From NCBI GenBank assembly GCA_036374135.1, contig DASUUK010000003.1, positions 1 through 64,000 of the forward strand: 64,000 nucleotides of DNA. Direction: 5' to 3'. How positions within the stretch are numbered: the stretch's first letter is position 1; each line of letters opens with the position of its first letter. Of this stretch, positions 8,179 through 16,124 are shown piece after piece. The position numbers and the translations under genes were made by a program. The stretch comes from Euzebyales bacterium. Lineage in GTDB: Bacteria > Actinomycetota > Nitriliruptoria > Euzebyales > JAHELV01. A model generated the notes under the pieces. The model had not been told where the DNA came from, searched no databases, and saw only the letters and a list, made by a program, of their open reading frames with translations.

Positions 8179-8187
8179 GCGACGCGC

Positions 8188-8826
8188 ATGCTGGCCATCG
8201 ACCACGCGATCATCGCGGTGAACGACCCGGCGTCGTGGGCCGCGCGCGTGCGCGCCCGCGCCGGTCTGACGGCGGTTCCGGGTGGCCGGCACGTGGGCAC
8301 CGGCACGGGCAACTGGATCGTGCCGCTCGGGGACGCGTACCTCGAGCTGATGACCGTGGTGGACGATGCGGAAGCGCAGGACAGCCCGCTGGGTCGGTGG
8401 GTGATCGAACAGACCCGCCACGGGGACCGGCTCGCGGCCCTGTGCCTGCGCACCGACGCGATCGACGAGATCGCCGATCGACTCGGTCTCACACCGGAAG
8501 CGATGGCGCGACGCACCGAGGACGACGTCGAGCTGCGGTGGCGCCTGGTCGGCCTCGACGCCGCGCTGTCCGGCCACCAGCTGCCGTTCTTCATCCAGTG
8601 GGACACCGACGATGGTCGGCACCCCGGCCGGATGCCGGCCGAGCACGTCAACGCGCCGAGCGGCATCCCGTGGATCGAGTTCGGCGGCGATCAGCAACGG
8701 CTCGCGCGCTGGCTGGGCGAGCACGCGCTGCCGATCCGGTGCGTCGAGGAGCCGCCGGGACCGCGTACGGTGGCCGTGGCCACCGCGCAGCGGTTGGTCC
8801 GCATCACGACCACGGGCATCACCTGA
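8188..8826 (+). CDS. Glyoxalase-like (VOC) domain protein, 212 aa
   Basis: Begins MLAIDHAIIAVNDPASWAAR, the first strand-helix unit of the vicinal-oxygen-chelate fold with His6. It continues with GTGTGNWIVPLGDAYLELM, where the first paired metal Glu would lie. The second half (SGHQLPFFIQWDTDD, HPGRMPAEHVN) matches the glyoxalase-like group of single long-chain VOC proteins. Substrate unknown. It is divergent from the alkB-like gene, with only 60 bp and a LexA box between, so shared damage control is plausible though not typical for this family. Confidence 0.75.
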   Translation: MLAIDHAIIAVNDPASWAARVRARAGLTAVPGGRHVGTGTGNWIVPLGDAYLELMTVVDDAEAQDSPLGRWVIEQTRHGDRLAALCLRTDAIDEIADRLGLTPEAMARRTEDDVELRWRLVGLDAALSGHQLPFFIQWDTDDGRHPGRMPAEHVNAPSGIPWIEFGGDQQRLARWLGEHALPIRCVEEPPGPRTVAVATAQRLVRITTTGIT

Positions 8827-8830
8827 CGAA

Positions 8831-8861
8831 CCGTCGCCGTCGTGACTGACGACGGCGACGG
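8831..8861. terminator. Strong bidirectional hairpin terminator
   Basis: Arms CCGTCGCCGTCGT and ACGACGGCGACGG pair perfectly over 13 bp around the 5-nt loop GACTG. The hairpin sits between the stops of the convergent VOC gene (8826) and the ABM-domain gene (8887). No T-tract is present, as is common in high-GC actinobacteria. Confidence 0.75.
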
Positions 8862-8886
8862 GTCCCGGCGTGACGTCCTACCGGTC

Positions 8887-9186
8887 CTAGGGGGTCTTGG
8901 ACGCCAGCACGTCAGCGCGGTTGATCTCCGGCGGTGCGCTGAGCAGGCGGTCGGCGTTGTCCATCAGCGCGCCCGCGATGGGTCCTTCGAGGTGGGCGTT
9001 GCGCTGGGCCTCGCCAGGGAACGCATCGACGATCCAGAACGTCGATGTGTCGGTGCGCAACGCGAACCACACGGGCGTGCCCTCCTCCTGGTTCGCCAGG
9101 TCGACAGCGCCACGCAGGAACTCGGCGACCTCGTCCTCGAGTCCCTCGCGCGCGGTCAGCTTGACGACGAGTGCGACGGTGTTCAT
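8887..9186 (-). CDS. Antibiotic-biosynthesis monooxygenase (ABM) domain protein
   Basis: 99 aa. The ATG at 9184-9186 (MNTVALVVKL) is preferred to one 12 nt upstream because GGAGGAG is then well spaced. The alternating strand pattern VALVVKLTAREG, then WFALRTDTSTFWIVDAF and HLEGPIAGALM is that of the dimeric ferredoxin-like ABM fold. Members range from small quinone-forming monooxygenases to haem-degrading enzymes; many are of unknown role. It is a lone gene facing a strong terminator. Confidence 0.8.
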   Translation of the reverse strand: MNTVALVVKLTAREGLEDEVAEFLRGAVDLANQEEGTPVWFALRTDTSTFWIVDAFPGEAQRNAHLEGPIAGALMDNADRLLSAPPEINRADVLASKTP

Positions 9187-9270
9187 GGGCTCCTCCACAT
9201 GGTCACGCCCCCGTGCACCCGACCATAGGTGACGCGACGCGAGAGCGGGAGGGATCCTCGCCGCGGCCGC

Positions 9271-9471
9271 TCAGCCGCCCGTCGGGGCGCCCCCGGCGTC
9301 GGGCGGCAGCGCGGTCGCGTACTCCTCGTCGTCATGCAAGGGGTTGTCGTCACCGCTGATCTCGGAGAACAACTCGATGTCGCGGTGGCTGACCGTGCGG
9401 CTCATGCTTGCCGTCTGTCCGACGACCGGCACACCGCCGGGCCTGACGTCTGTCACGGTGGTCTCGGACAT
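9271..9471 (-). pseudogene. Truncated MaoC-like (R)-enoyl-CoA hydratase, 66 aa
   Basis: Residues 1-52 read like the start of an intact MaoC dehydratase (GQTASMSRTVSHRDIELFSE, then the hot-dog motif SGDDNPLHDDEEYA with the catalytic Asp and His). The homology stops there; a normal protein would continue for about 90 more residues. The last 14 residues (TALPPDAGGAPTGG) are low complexity. GGAG lies before the ATG at 9469-9471, so a stub is probably still translated. No missing MaoC sequence was found downstream in any frame. Confidence 0.65.
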
Positions 9472-9538
9472 GGACGCTCCTGACGTTCGCCCGTCCGGTC
9501 GCCGGTCACGTGAGGATCTCGCGGCCGGCGGAGTCCGT

Positions 9539-10654
9539 CTAGACGAAGATGTCGGTCGGCAGCAGCGCCGTCACGACCATGTTCGGCACGTCGGGCAGTG
9601 CCGCGATGCGCAGGTCGACCGCGACGCTGCAGAGCGCGTAGGCCTGCTGGCGGTCGAAGCCGCGCTCGGTGGTCAGGTGGTCGATCATCTCGCGCAGCGC
9701 CTCGCGGGTGGCGACCGTGACGTCCTCGGAGTGGTTCACGCCGTCGGCGTCGATGGACAGCCCGGTCGTCGCGTAGAACGCCCGCGGCGCTGCGATCTCC
9801 GGTGCGACCCAGTAGTCGGATCGCTCGAACCGCAGCCGCCGACGGTCGTGCCGCGCCGCCTCGCCCTTGCGGACATCGAATCGGAACGTGAACGTCGCCC
9901 GCATCTCGATGGCCGTGCCACAGCTCTCGTTGTCACCCTGGGCGTAGTGGGCGTCGCCACCCGAGAACAGCGCACCGTCGGTCCACACCGGGATGTACAG
10001 CCGCGCGCCGACGCCGCACTGGCGGATGTCGACGTTGCCGGCATTCTCACGCGGCGGGATCGTGCGCAGCGCGTCGTTGGCGATCGCCGGATCGTCGGGC
10101 ACGGCACCGGCCGGATCGGGGGGGAGCACCATGCCGCCCCGCTCGAGGAGGTCCTGTTCGCGGGCGGTGATCTGTGCCATCAGGTCACGCGAGGGCGCGA
10201 CACCGAACGTGCCCAGGAACGGCGCGGCCGGGATCCGGACACCCGGCAGGTCCTCGGACGTCGCGAACCCGGAGGCGAGATCCCACCGGATGAGGTGCGG
10301 CTCGGGAAAGTCCTCGCGGAGGAACCCGAAGCCCGGGATCTGCACCGTGAACCCGAAGTCGGCCGGGGTCACGTCCACGACGTCGACGACCAGCAGGTCG
10401 CCTGGCTCAGCGCCCTCGACGTACACCGGCCCCGTCAGCGGATGCACCGGCCCGAGGTCAGCGTTGGCCACGTCGTCAACGGTCGCGTCACTGGTGATCT
10501 GGCCGTCCAGCGCGTCGCGCGTGTCCATGACGACCTCATCGCCAGGATCGCAGCGGACCGCCGGTGGGACGTCCGGATGCCAGCGGTTGTGTCCAGTCGC
10601 GGGCTGCCCCGCCAGCGGCACCGCGTAGTCGGCACGGATCTCGTGTGTGGCCAT
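9539..10654 (-). CDS. Acetamidase/formamidase family amidohydrolase
   Basis: 371 aa. The ATG at 10652-10654 (MATHEIRADY) follows GGAGG; the in-frame 49-residue extension is rejected. Family features: GHNRWHPDVPPA near the start, PVHPLTGPVYVEGAEPGD around residue 70, then DLPGVRIPAAPFLGTFGVAP, the core GGDAHYAQGDNESCGTAIEM, and a C-terminal QAYALCSVAVDLRIAALPD. The family hydrolyses formamide, acetamide or similar short amides to ammonia and acid in the cytosol. No transporter gene is adjacent. Confidence 0.88.
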   Translation of the reverse strand: MATHEIRADYAVPLAGQPATGHNRWHPDVPPAVRCDPGDEVVMDTRDALDGQITSDATVDDVANADLGPVHPLTGPVYVEGAEPGDLLVVDVVDVTPADFGFTVQIPGFGFLREDFPEPHLIRWDLASGFATSEDLPGVRIPAAPFLGTFGVAPSRDLMAQITAREQDLLERGGMVLPPDPAGAVPDDPAIANDALRTIPPRENAGNVDIRQCGVGARLYIPVWTDGALFSGGDAHYAQGDNESCGTAIEMRATFTFRFDVRKGEAARHDRRRLRFERSDYWVAPEIAAPRAFYATTGLSIDADGVNHSEDVTVATREALREMIDHLTTERGFDRQQAYALCSVAVDLRIAALPDVPNMVVTALLPTDIFV

Positions 10655-10822
10655 GACAACCTCCGAGCGCACGCGGCGTCGGACGCAACGTACCCCGGCA
10701 CGGGCCCCGACGCGACAGAAGACCCGGGCAGGATCCCGGCCCGATCGGGAGCCTGCCCCCGTGACGACGGGAACACCGAGCCCGGATGGTCGCTCCGACA
10801 TCGATCACTCACAGGACCAACC

Positions 10823-11322
10823 ATGACAGACCCAACGGACAGCACGCTCCGCAGCGACGCACGGTCGCGGACCGCGACGGCCCGTCCCCGGGGGCGGGGC
10901 CGCCCAGCAGCCGTCGTCGGCGCATCGCCTTCCATGTGTGGCAACCCTGACGTCGCTGTGGGTGCTCGCCCTGGGCGTGTTCGGACTGCTCGAGGTCGTG
11001 ATGATGTGGCTGCCCCATTACACGCTCGTCGCGGCGGTCGGCGCTGAGAATCTGCCCGCCGACATCAAGGCCCACCGGGGTCACTTCAACACCCTGGGCA
11101 TCATCACGTGGACGCTCGTCACGGCGGTGCTCGTGCAGCTGCGCAAGCCAGAGCGGCGCGTGGCGGCCATGTCGCAGGCGCTGGGCATCGTCATGGCGGG
11201 CACGGTGCTCTGTGTCGAACATCTTCACCACGTGGCAGGTCACCGACAGGGCCCAGGCGATCGTCAAGGCGCGCGAAGCCGGTCTGGGGCGCCGGGTCGG
11301 CGACGGGCGCGCATCGGACTGA
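10823..11322 (+). pseudogene. Two-frameshift remnant of a small two-span membrane protein
   Basis: Coding potential moves between frames. From about 10862 one frame reads GPPSSRRRRIAFHV, then stops after three more codons. Dropping a duplicated TG at 10939-10940 continues it as ATLTSLWVLALGVFGLLEVV and further hydrophobic sequence up to IVMAGTVLC near 11213. There the frame shifts back and reads SNIFTTWQVTDRAQAIVKAR to a stop at 11320-11322. Stitched together it is a plausible protein of about 160 residues with two membrane spans. The start is unclear; an ATG at 10823 lies in a third frame. Either a decayed gene or two indel errors. Confidence 0.5.
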
Positions 11323-11355
11323 TGCGACACCGATCGCATGTGAACGCCCGAGGAG

Positions 11356-12612
11356 CTACGGCGGTGCCGGGTCCGCCAACGCCTCCAGTGCGGCGAGCAC
11401 GCGATCGACGTCGTCGGTGCCGTGGTAGTGGACGAAGCCGATCCGCACCGCGCCGCCGCTGTCGAGCAGGTCCAGCCGACGCATCGGCTCGACGGCGTAG
11501 TAGTGGCCCGCATAGGTCGCGATGCCGTCGGCCGCCAGCCGGCGCGCCACGTCGTCGGGCGTGCGATCCTCGACGGTCACCGCGAACGTCGGCGTGCGGC
11601 CGTCGACGGTCGCCGGGCCGTGCAACGTGACGTGCGGAAGGTCCGCGAGCCCCGCCAGGAACCGGTCGGTCAGCACGCGCTCGTGCGCGGCGATCGCGTC
11701 CATGCCGATCTCCTCGATGTAGGCCAGCGCCGCACCGACGCCGGCGATCGCCTCGAACGCCGCGGTGCCCTGCTGCCAGCGCTCGGGACCGCTGTCGGGC
11801 GCCGGTCGGACCTTGCGTGGTGTCCAGCGTGCCAGGAGCTCGGGGTCCGCCGACAACACACCGGCGTGCGGACCGAAGTACTTGTAGGGCGAGCTCACGA
11901 CCACATCGATGCCGGCCGCGCGCTGGTCGATCGCGACGTGCGGGGCGGCGTGGACGGCATCGGCGAACGTGACCGCACCGACCGAGCGTGCAGCCGACAC
12001 GAACGGCGCGGGATCGACGACGGTGCCCAGCGCGTTCGATGCCAACGGGAAGGCGACCAGCCGCGTGCGGTCGCCGACGCGCAGCGTGGCGAGGTCCAGC
12101 GTCCCCGTGCCGGGATCGAGGTCGACCCAGTCGATCTCCGCGCCGGTGCGCCGCGCCAGGTGCAGCCACGGCGAGACGTTGGCGTCGTGGTCCAGCCGGG
12201 TGCACACGATGCGATCGTCGATGGTGATCTCGTCGGCCAGCGCATCGGCCAGGTGCATGGTGAGCGCGGTCATGCTGGGCCCGAACACGATGCCGTCGGA
12301 CCAGCCGCCGACGACGGCGGAGGCGGACGCGCGCACGTCGGCGCACAGGGCGTCGGTCGCCCGCGAACGGGCGAACACGCCGTGGGCGTTGGCGTTGCCG
12401 GCCCGCAGGTAGGCGGCGATCGCGTCGATGACCTGCTGCGGGACCTGCGTGCCGCCGGGTGCGTCGGCGTGCACGACGGGCCGACCGTCGGGCGCGGTCG
12501 CACGCAGCGCCGGAAAGCGGGCGCGGACCGCATCGAGCGGGAACGTCGGTGGCGTCGAGTCGATGGTGGCGTCGGTGCGGTCGTCCGGGCGGCGGTCGTC
12601 GCGGTTCGTCAT
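11356..12612 (-). CDS. PLP-dependent class V aminotransferase, cysteine-desulfurase-like
   Basis: 418 aa from the ATG at 12610-12612. The N-terminal VHADAPGGTQVPQQVIDAI resembles the DGPGGTQVP signature of the stand-alone cysteine desulfurase-like group. The PLP Lys is in SSPYKYFGPH; the cofactor Asp/His is in VTFADAVHAAPH. The C-terminal domain has TFAVTVEDRTPDDVARRL and GHYYAVEPMRRL. No SufU, IscU or SufBCD neighbours occur, so a role in Fe-S assembly is not supported; other beta-elimination or transamination chemistry is possible. Confidence 0.85.
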   Translation of the reverse strand: MTNRDDRRPDDRTDATIDSTPPTFPLDAVRARFPALRATAPDGRPVVHADAPGGTQVPQQVIDAIAAYLRAGNANAHGVFARSRATDALCADVRASASAVVGGWSDGIVFGPSMTALTMHLADALADEITIDDRIVCTRLDHDANVSPWLHLARRTGAEIDWVDLDPGTGTLDLATLRVGDRTRLVAFPLASNALGTVVDPAPFVSAARSVGAVTFADAVHAAPHVAIDQRAAGIDVVVSSPYKYFGPHAGVLSADPELLARWTPRKVRPAPDSGPERWQQGTAAFEAIAGVGAALAYIEEIGMDAIAAHERVLTDRFLAGLADLPHVTLHGPATVDGRTPTFAVTVEDRTPDDVARRLAADGIATYAGHYYAVEPMRRLDLLDSGGAVRIGFVHYHGTDDVDRVLAALEALADPAPP

Positions 12613-12656
12613 CGGTCCATCCTTGCACCCACGCACGCATCGAGTCGCTGGAGCGG

Positions 12657-12678
12657 TACAATGCGGACCGCAGTCCGC
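12657..12678 (+). promoter_or_regulatory. Putative -10 TACAAT with adjoining operator-like palindrome
   Basis: TACAAT at 12657-12662 is a near-consensus -10. Directly after it GCGGAC-CGCA-GTCCGC (12663-12678) forms a perfect 6-bp inverted repeat at the expected transcription start, a position suited to a repressor. It precedes the VOC gene at 12700; no regulator gene is adjacent. Confidence 0.35.
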
Positions 12679-12699
12679 TTACGGTCCGAGGAGTTCGCG

Positions 12700-13218
12700 A
12701 TGGGCATCACCCGCCTCAACCACGCTGTGCTGTACGTCAGCGACGTCGAACGCAGCGTGGCCTTCTACTCCGAGGTGCTCGGCTTCACACGCGTCGACAT
12801 CGACATCCCGGGCATGGCGGCGGCGTTCATGCAGGCGCCCGGCTCGAACAACGACCACGACCTCGGGCTGTTCCAGATCGGCGCATCCGCCGGTGCGTCC
12901 CAGGCGGGGCGGTCCACCGTCGGCCTGTACCACCTGGCCTGGGAGGTCGACACGCTGGCCGCGATGCGCGAGCTCGCCGGGCGCCTGCAGGCCAACGGCG
13001 CCCTGGCCGGCGCCTCGGACCACGGGTCGACCAAGAGCCTGTACGGGCGCGATCCCGACGGCCTGGAGTTCGAGATCGCGTGGATCATCCCGGCCGGGAT
13101 GCTCGATGAGCAGGCACTGGCAGCGCGGACGCGGATCGGCCGTCTGGACCTGGACCGCGAGATCGAGCGCTACGGGGCCGACACACCGGGCGGCATCGGC
13201 ATCTCCCAGCCCGCCTGA
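12700..13218 (+). CDS. VOC-family dioxygenase/glyoxalase-like protein, 172 aa
   Basis: ATG at 12700 with GAGGAG 8 nt upstream. Starts ITRLNHAVLYVSDVERSVAF with metal His8, a first VOC module. The second module contains YHLAWEVDTLAAMREL and ends LYGRDPDGLEFEIAWIIP, holding the second His and the Glu ligand. The pattern is closest to catechol-2,3-dioxygenase-like single proteins. Substrate unknown. It is divergent from the class V aminotransferase gene and convergent with ilvE across a short hairpin. Confidence 0.82.
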   Translation: MGITRLNHAVLYVSDVERSVAFYSEVLGFTRVDIDIPGMAAAFMQAPGSNNDHDLGLFQIGASAGASQAGRSTVGLYHLAWEVDTLAAMRELAGRLQANGALAGASDHGSTKSLYGRDPDGLEFEIAWIIPAGMLDEQALAARTRIGRLDLDREIERYGADTPGGIGISQPA

Positions 13219-13219
13219 C

Positions 13220-13236
13220 CGCGCCCGAGGGGCGTG
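13220..13236. terminator. Short hairpin between convergent VOC and ilvE genes
   Basis: CGCCC and GGGCG pair around GAG (stem extends to 7 bp with one wobble) in the 20-bp gap between the two stops. Confidence 0.45.
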
Positions 13237-13238
13237 CG

Positions 13239-14231
13239 TCAGACCTGGGTCGTCCAGCCCCAGCGGTCGGGCGTCTCGCCCCGCTGCACGGCGAGCAGCG
13301 TCTCACGCAGCTTGCCGGTGTTGGGTCCGGGTGAACCGTCGCCGACGGTGATCTGCTGCCCCTCGTGGATCAGCGTTCCGATGGGCGCGAGCACGGCCGC
13401 TGTGCCCGACAGGGCCATCTCGACCTGAGGGGCGCGTTCGACGATCTCGTCGACGGTGACATCACGTTCCTCGACGTCGTAGCCCTGCTCGCGGGCGATC
13501 GTGAGGACCGAGTCGCGGGTCACGCCGTGCAGGAACGACCCGTCGAGGCCGCGGGTCACGATGCAGTGGCCGTCGATCATCAGGAAGTTCGCGGCCCCGG
13601 TCTCCTGGACGAGCCCGCCCGGCGAGAACAGCACCTGGTCGGCGCCGTGCTCCCGCGCGGCGCGACGCGTGATGCCCAGCGCCATCGCATAGTTGGCGCC
13701 GGTCTTGACCTGTCCGAACTGCGGGGTGGTCCGCGGCAACTCGGTCTCGATCATGACCGTCAGGGTGCGCGAGGTGTCGAAGTAGTCGCCGACCGGTGAC
13801 GAGATGACATACAGCAGCGCGGTCCGCGACGGGCGTGCGGCGGCGCCGATGTTCGGTTCGGTGCCGATCAGCACCGGCCGCAGGTACAGCGCGCCGGGTG
13901 GCTCCGGGACGTCGTCGCGGTTGGCGACCACGACGTCCCGGATCATCTCGGTCAGCAGATCCACCGGCGGCTCCGGCAGGCACAGCAGTTCGGCGCTGAT
14001 GCGCATGCGTTCCACGTGGCGGTCGAGTCGGAAGATGCGCTCGACGCCGTCGGTACCACGGTGTGCCTTGAGGCCTTCGAAGCAGGCGCTGCCATAGTGG
14101 AGGACGTGCGACGCAGGCGTCAGCGGGAGGCTGTCGGCGGATACCACCTCGTGGTCCTCGAAGCGGTCCGCTTCATAGACGCTGACCGCCATGCGGGCCG
14201 AGATCACCGATCCGAACGGCTTGCTGGCCAT
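13239..14231 (-). CDS. ilvE: Branched-chain amino acid aminotransferase
   Basis: 330 aa, class IV PLP aminotransferase. Shows LHYGSACFEGLKAHRG near residue 45, ALYLRPVLIGTEPNIG near 113, the PLP lysine in GQVKTGANYAMAL, the glycine-rich QETGAANFLMIDG, and SGTAAVLAPIG near the end. It interconverts Leu, Ile and Val with their 2-oxo acids in the cytosol. GGAGG is well placed before the ATG at 14229-14231. The gene stands alone; no ilv or leu gene is next to it. Confidence 0.92.
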   Translation of the reverse strand: MASKPFGSVISARMAVSVYEADRFEDHEVVSADSLPLTPASHVLHYGSACFEGLKAHRGTDGVERIFRLDRHVERMRISAELLCLPEPPVDLLTEMIRDVVVANRDDVPEPPGALYLRPVLIGTEPNIGAAARPSRTALLYVISSPVGDYFDTSRTLTVMIETELPRTTPQFGQVKTGANYAMALGITRRAAREHGADQVLFSPGGLVQETGAANFLMIDGHCIVTRGLDGSFLHGVTRDSVLTIAREQGYDVEERDVTVDEIVERAPQVEMALSGTAAVLAPIGTLIHEGQQITVGDGSPGPNTGKLRETLLAVQRGETPDRWGWTTQV

Positions 14232-14398
14232 CGCGCTTCCTCCCTGGCACCGCCCTGCTCCGTGCTCCTAGCATCGCAAATTCTGCACCGGCGCGCTGCC
14301 CGAGGTCACAGGGTCGGACCATGCGCCGATCACGGGTGCGCCTCGCCTCGCCGGTCTGCGGCGACCGCTGCTCTACGCTGACGCCGACCAGGAGGGTG

Positions 14399-15235
14399 AT
14401 GTCCGTGCGACGGTCAGCAGCACCGTGGGCGCGCCGGCGTGGAAGCCGCGCCCTGCCCGCGTTGGTGGCGGCAACGATCCTGGGGGTGTTGCTCGCGGCG
14501 TGCGGTGACGGCGCGGCCTCCACGATCGAGACCGCCGGGAGCCCGGGCACGACCGTCGACGAAGCCACCGAACCGGCCGGCGACGCGTCTGCGGCCCCGA
14601 CGGAGCCCACAAGCGCAGCCGAGCCGACGAGCGCGGCCGATCCCGCTCCGCAGGACACGGAACCAGCGGCGTCGGTCGACAATATCGACGATCTGCAGGA
14701 AGCTGCGCTCACGCCCGCAGACCTGCCGGACCCCGAAGCCGGTTTCAAGTGGGCCGTGCGGCGCGACGCCACCGCGCGGCGCCGGTCGTCCCAGTTGTTC
14801 GATCCGTGCCAGCCGACCGAGTATCCGACGGACCCGCAGCGCACCGAGGTCCGTGTTGTCGATCTGCAGGTGCAGGAGCCCAGCGGCGCCGCGCCCGAGA
14901 CGGCGAGCGTGCGTCAGAACCTGGCGCGGTACGCGTCAGCCGATGTCGCCGACGAGGCGTTGGCCGGGTTCCGCCGCGTGGCCACCGAGTGCGCGACGTC
15001 GACCGGAGACGACGGCACGCAGCTCACGACCGAGATCCTCGATGACGCCGACGGGCGGCTGCTGCTGCAGACAACGCCCCAGATCGGGCTGTTCACGTCC
15101 TACACCGTCGTCGAGCAGCGCGGCGACGTGGTGACGCTCGTGTCCTACGTCCCCGGAGAGGTCCGGGACGACGATGCCGGCGCACGCGAGGTCGCCGACG
15201 CCGTGAGCGCGGCACTGGACGCCGCCACGAGCTGA
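14399..15235 (+). CDS. Secreted lipoprotein, 278 aa
   Basis: The ATG at 14399 with GGAGGG 3 nt upstream gives an Arg-rich n-region (SVRRSAAPWARRRGSR), a hydrophobic core and the lipobox LLAAC with Cys35. A long Ala/Thr/Pro/Glu-rich linker follows to about residue 95. The folded part (LTPADLPDPEAGFKW to the end) has alternating strands and helices as in PknH-sensor or LppX-like actinobacterial lipoproteins, but I cannot name it. A TACGCT -10-like hexamer occurs near 14374. Expected to be anchored to the outer leaflet of the cell membrane. Confidence 0.75.
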   Translation: MSVRRSAAPWARRRGSRALPALVAATILGVLLAACGDGAASTIETAGSPGTTVDEATEPAGDASAAPTEPTSAAEPTSAADPAPQDTEPAASVDNIDDLQEAALTPADLPDPEAGFKWAVRRDATARRRSSQLFDPCQPTEYPTDPQRTEVRVVDLQVQEPSGAAPETASVRQNLARYASADVADEALAGFRRVATECATSTGDDGTQLTTEILDDADGRLLLQTTPQIGLFTSYTVVEQRGDVVTLVSYVPGEVRDDDAGAREVADAVSAALDAATS

Positions 15236-15345
15236 CCGGCGACATGATCGCCGACGCTCCGCGCACGGGCGCGGGAAGGTGGCCGCAGGTAGCACGATCA
15301 GGCTGTGGATCGCGGGATCCGGGCCGAACGGCGGGGCCGCCGACC

Positions 15346-16053
15346 TCAGGTCAGTGGTTGCGGGGGACGGTCGAGATCGGTGTGCAGGTGGCCGGTGTCG
15401 TTGAACCGGCGCACGATCCACCGGTCGTCGGGCAGCACGACCAGATGCGTCAGGGAACCGTTGTCGGCCCCGACGAACGCGAACGGCGTGCTGCCGGTCG
15501 CGAGGTGCACGATCATCCCGATGATGCCGCCGTGCGTGAAGGCCACGACCCGCTCGTCCGGATGATGGGCCGCGATCCGCCCGATCGCGGCGCTGACGCG
15601 TTTGCGCAGCGCGTCCATCGGTTCGCTGCCCGGGATGGGGTCCCAGCGCTGCTGCTCCCACATCTCGACCGCGATCGGGTGCCGTTCACGGATGTGCTTG
15701 CGGAACGCGGCGCCCTCCCACTCGCCCAGATACACCTCACGCAGGTCCGCTTCGACGGTCGGGGTGATGCCGGTCCGCGCGGCCAGTGGCGCTGCCGTCT
15801 GCACCGTCCGGCGCAGCGTGGTGACGTAGATCGCGGTCACGTCCTCGTCCGCGAGCCGGGCGGCGACCAACTCCGCCTCCTGCGTGCCGCGGGGGTCGAG
15901 GTCGGGATCGGCGTGCCCGTCGACCTGCACGATCGGGACGCCGACGCGGGCGGGAGCCGACTCGCCGTGCCGGATCAGGAGCAGATCCGTCGCGCCAGGC
16001 GGAAGCTGGAAGCGGTGCTGGCGGTACTCGGTCTGTTCGTCGTCGGACGGCAT
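15346..16053 (-). CDS. Histidine phosphatase (phosphoglycerate-mutase-like) protein
   Basis: 235 aa from the ATG at 16051-16053. The catalytic RHGES lies near residue 28. LRRTVQTAAPLA carries the second phosphate-binding Arg, EVYLGEWEG contains the acid/base Glu, and VAFTHGGIIG has the second catalytic His. This fits broad-specificity phosphatases such as SixA/CobC/GpmB relatives rather than true dPGM, which is longer. Soluble. It diverges from the RlmJ-like gene over 71 bp. Confidence 0.87.
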   Translation of the reverse strand: MPSDDEQTEYRQHRFQLPPGATDLLLIRHGESAPARVGVPIVQVDGHADPDLDPRGTQEAELVAARLADEDVTAIYVTTLRRTVQTAAPLAARTGITPTVEADLREVYLGEWEGAAFRKHIRERHPIAVEMWEQQRWDPIPGSEPMDALRKRVSAAIGRIAAHHPDERVVAFTHGGIIGMIVHLATGSTPFAFVGADNGSLTHLVVLPDDRWIVRRFNDTGHLHTDLDRPPQPLT

Positions 16054-16124
16054 GACCGCCACCGTAGACGCAGGGTTGCTCCACACGTGGGCCACGTCCG
16101 ATGATCTGAGCGGAGGAGGTCGCG

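Noticed and set aside
9344-11047. 567-residue open frame on the plus strand
   Set aside because: Antisense to the acetamidase gene, with no ribosome site or motif; only the last part covers the frameshifted membrane-protein remnant.
10930-11220. Programmed ribosomal frameshifting to explain the membrane-protein gene
   Set aside because: Two shifts would be needed, at sites with no slippery heptamer or stem-loop.
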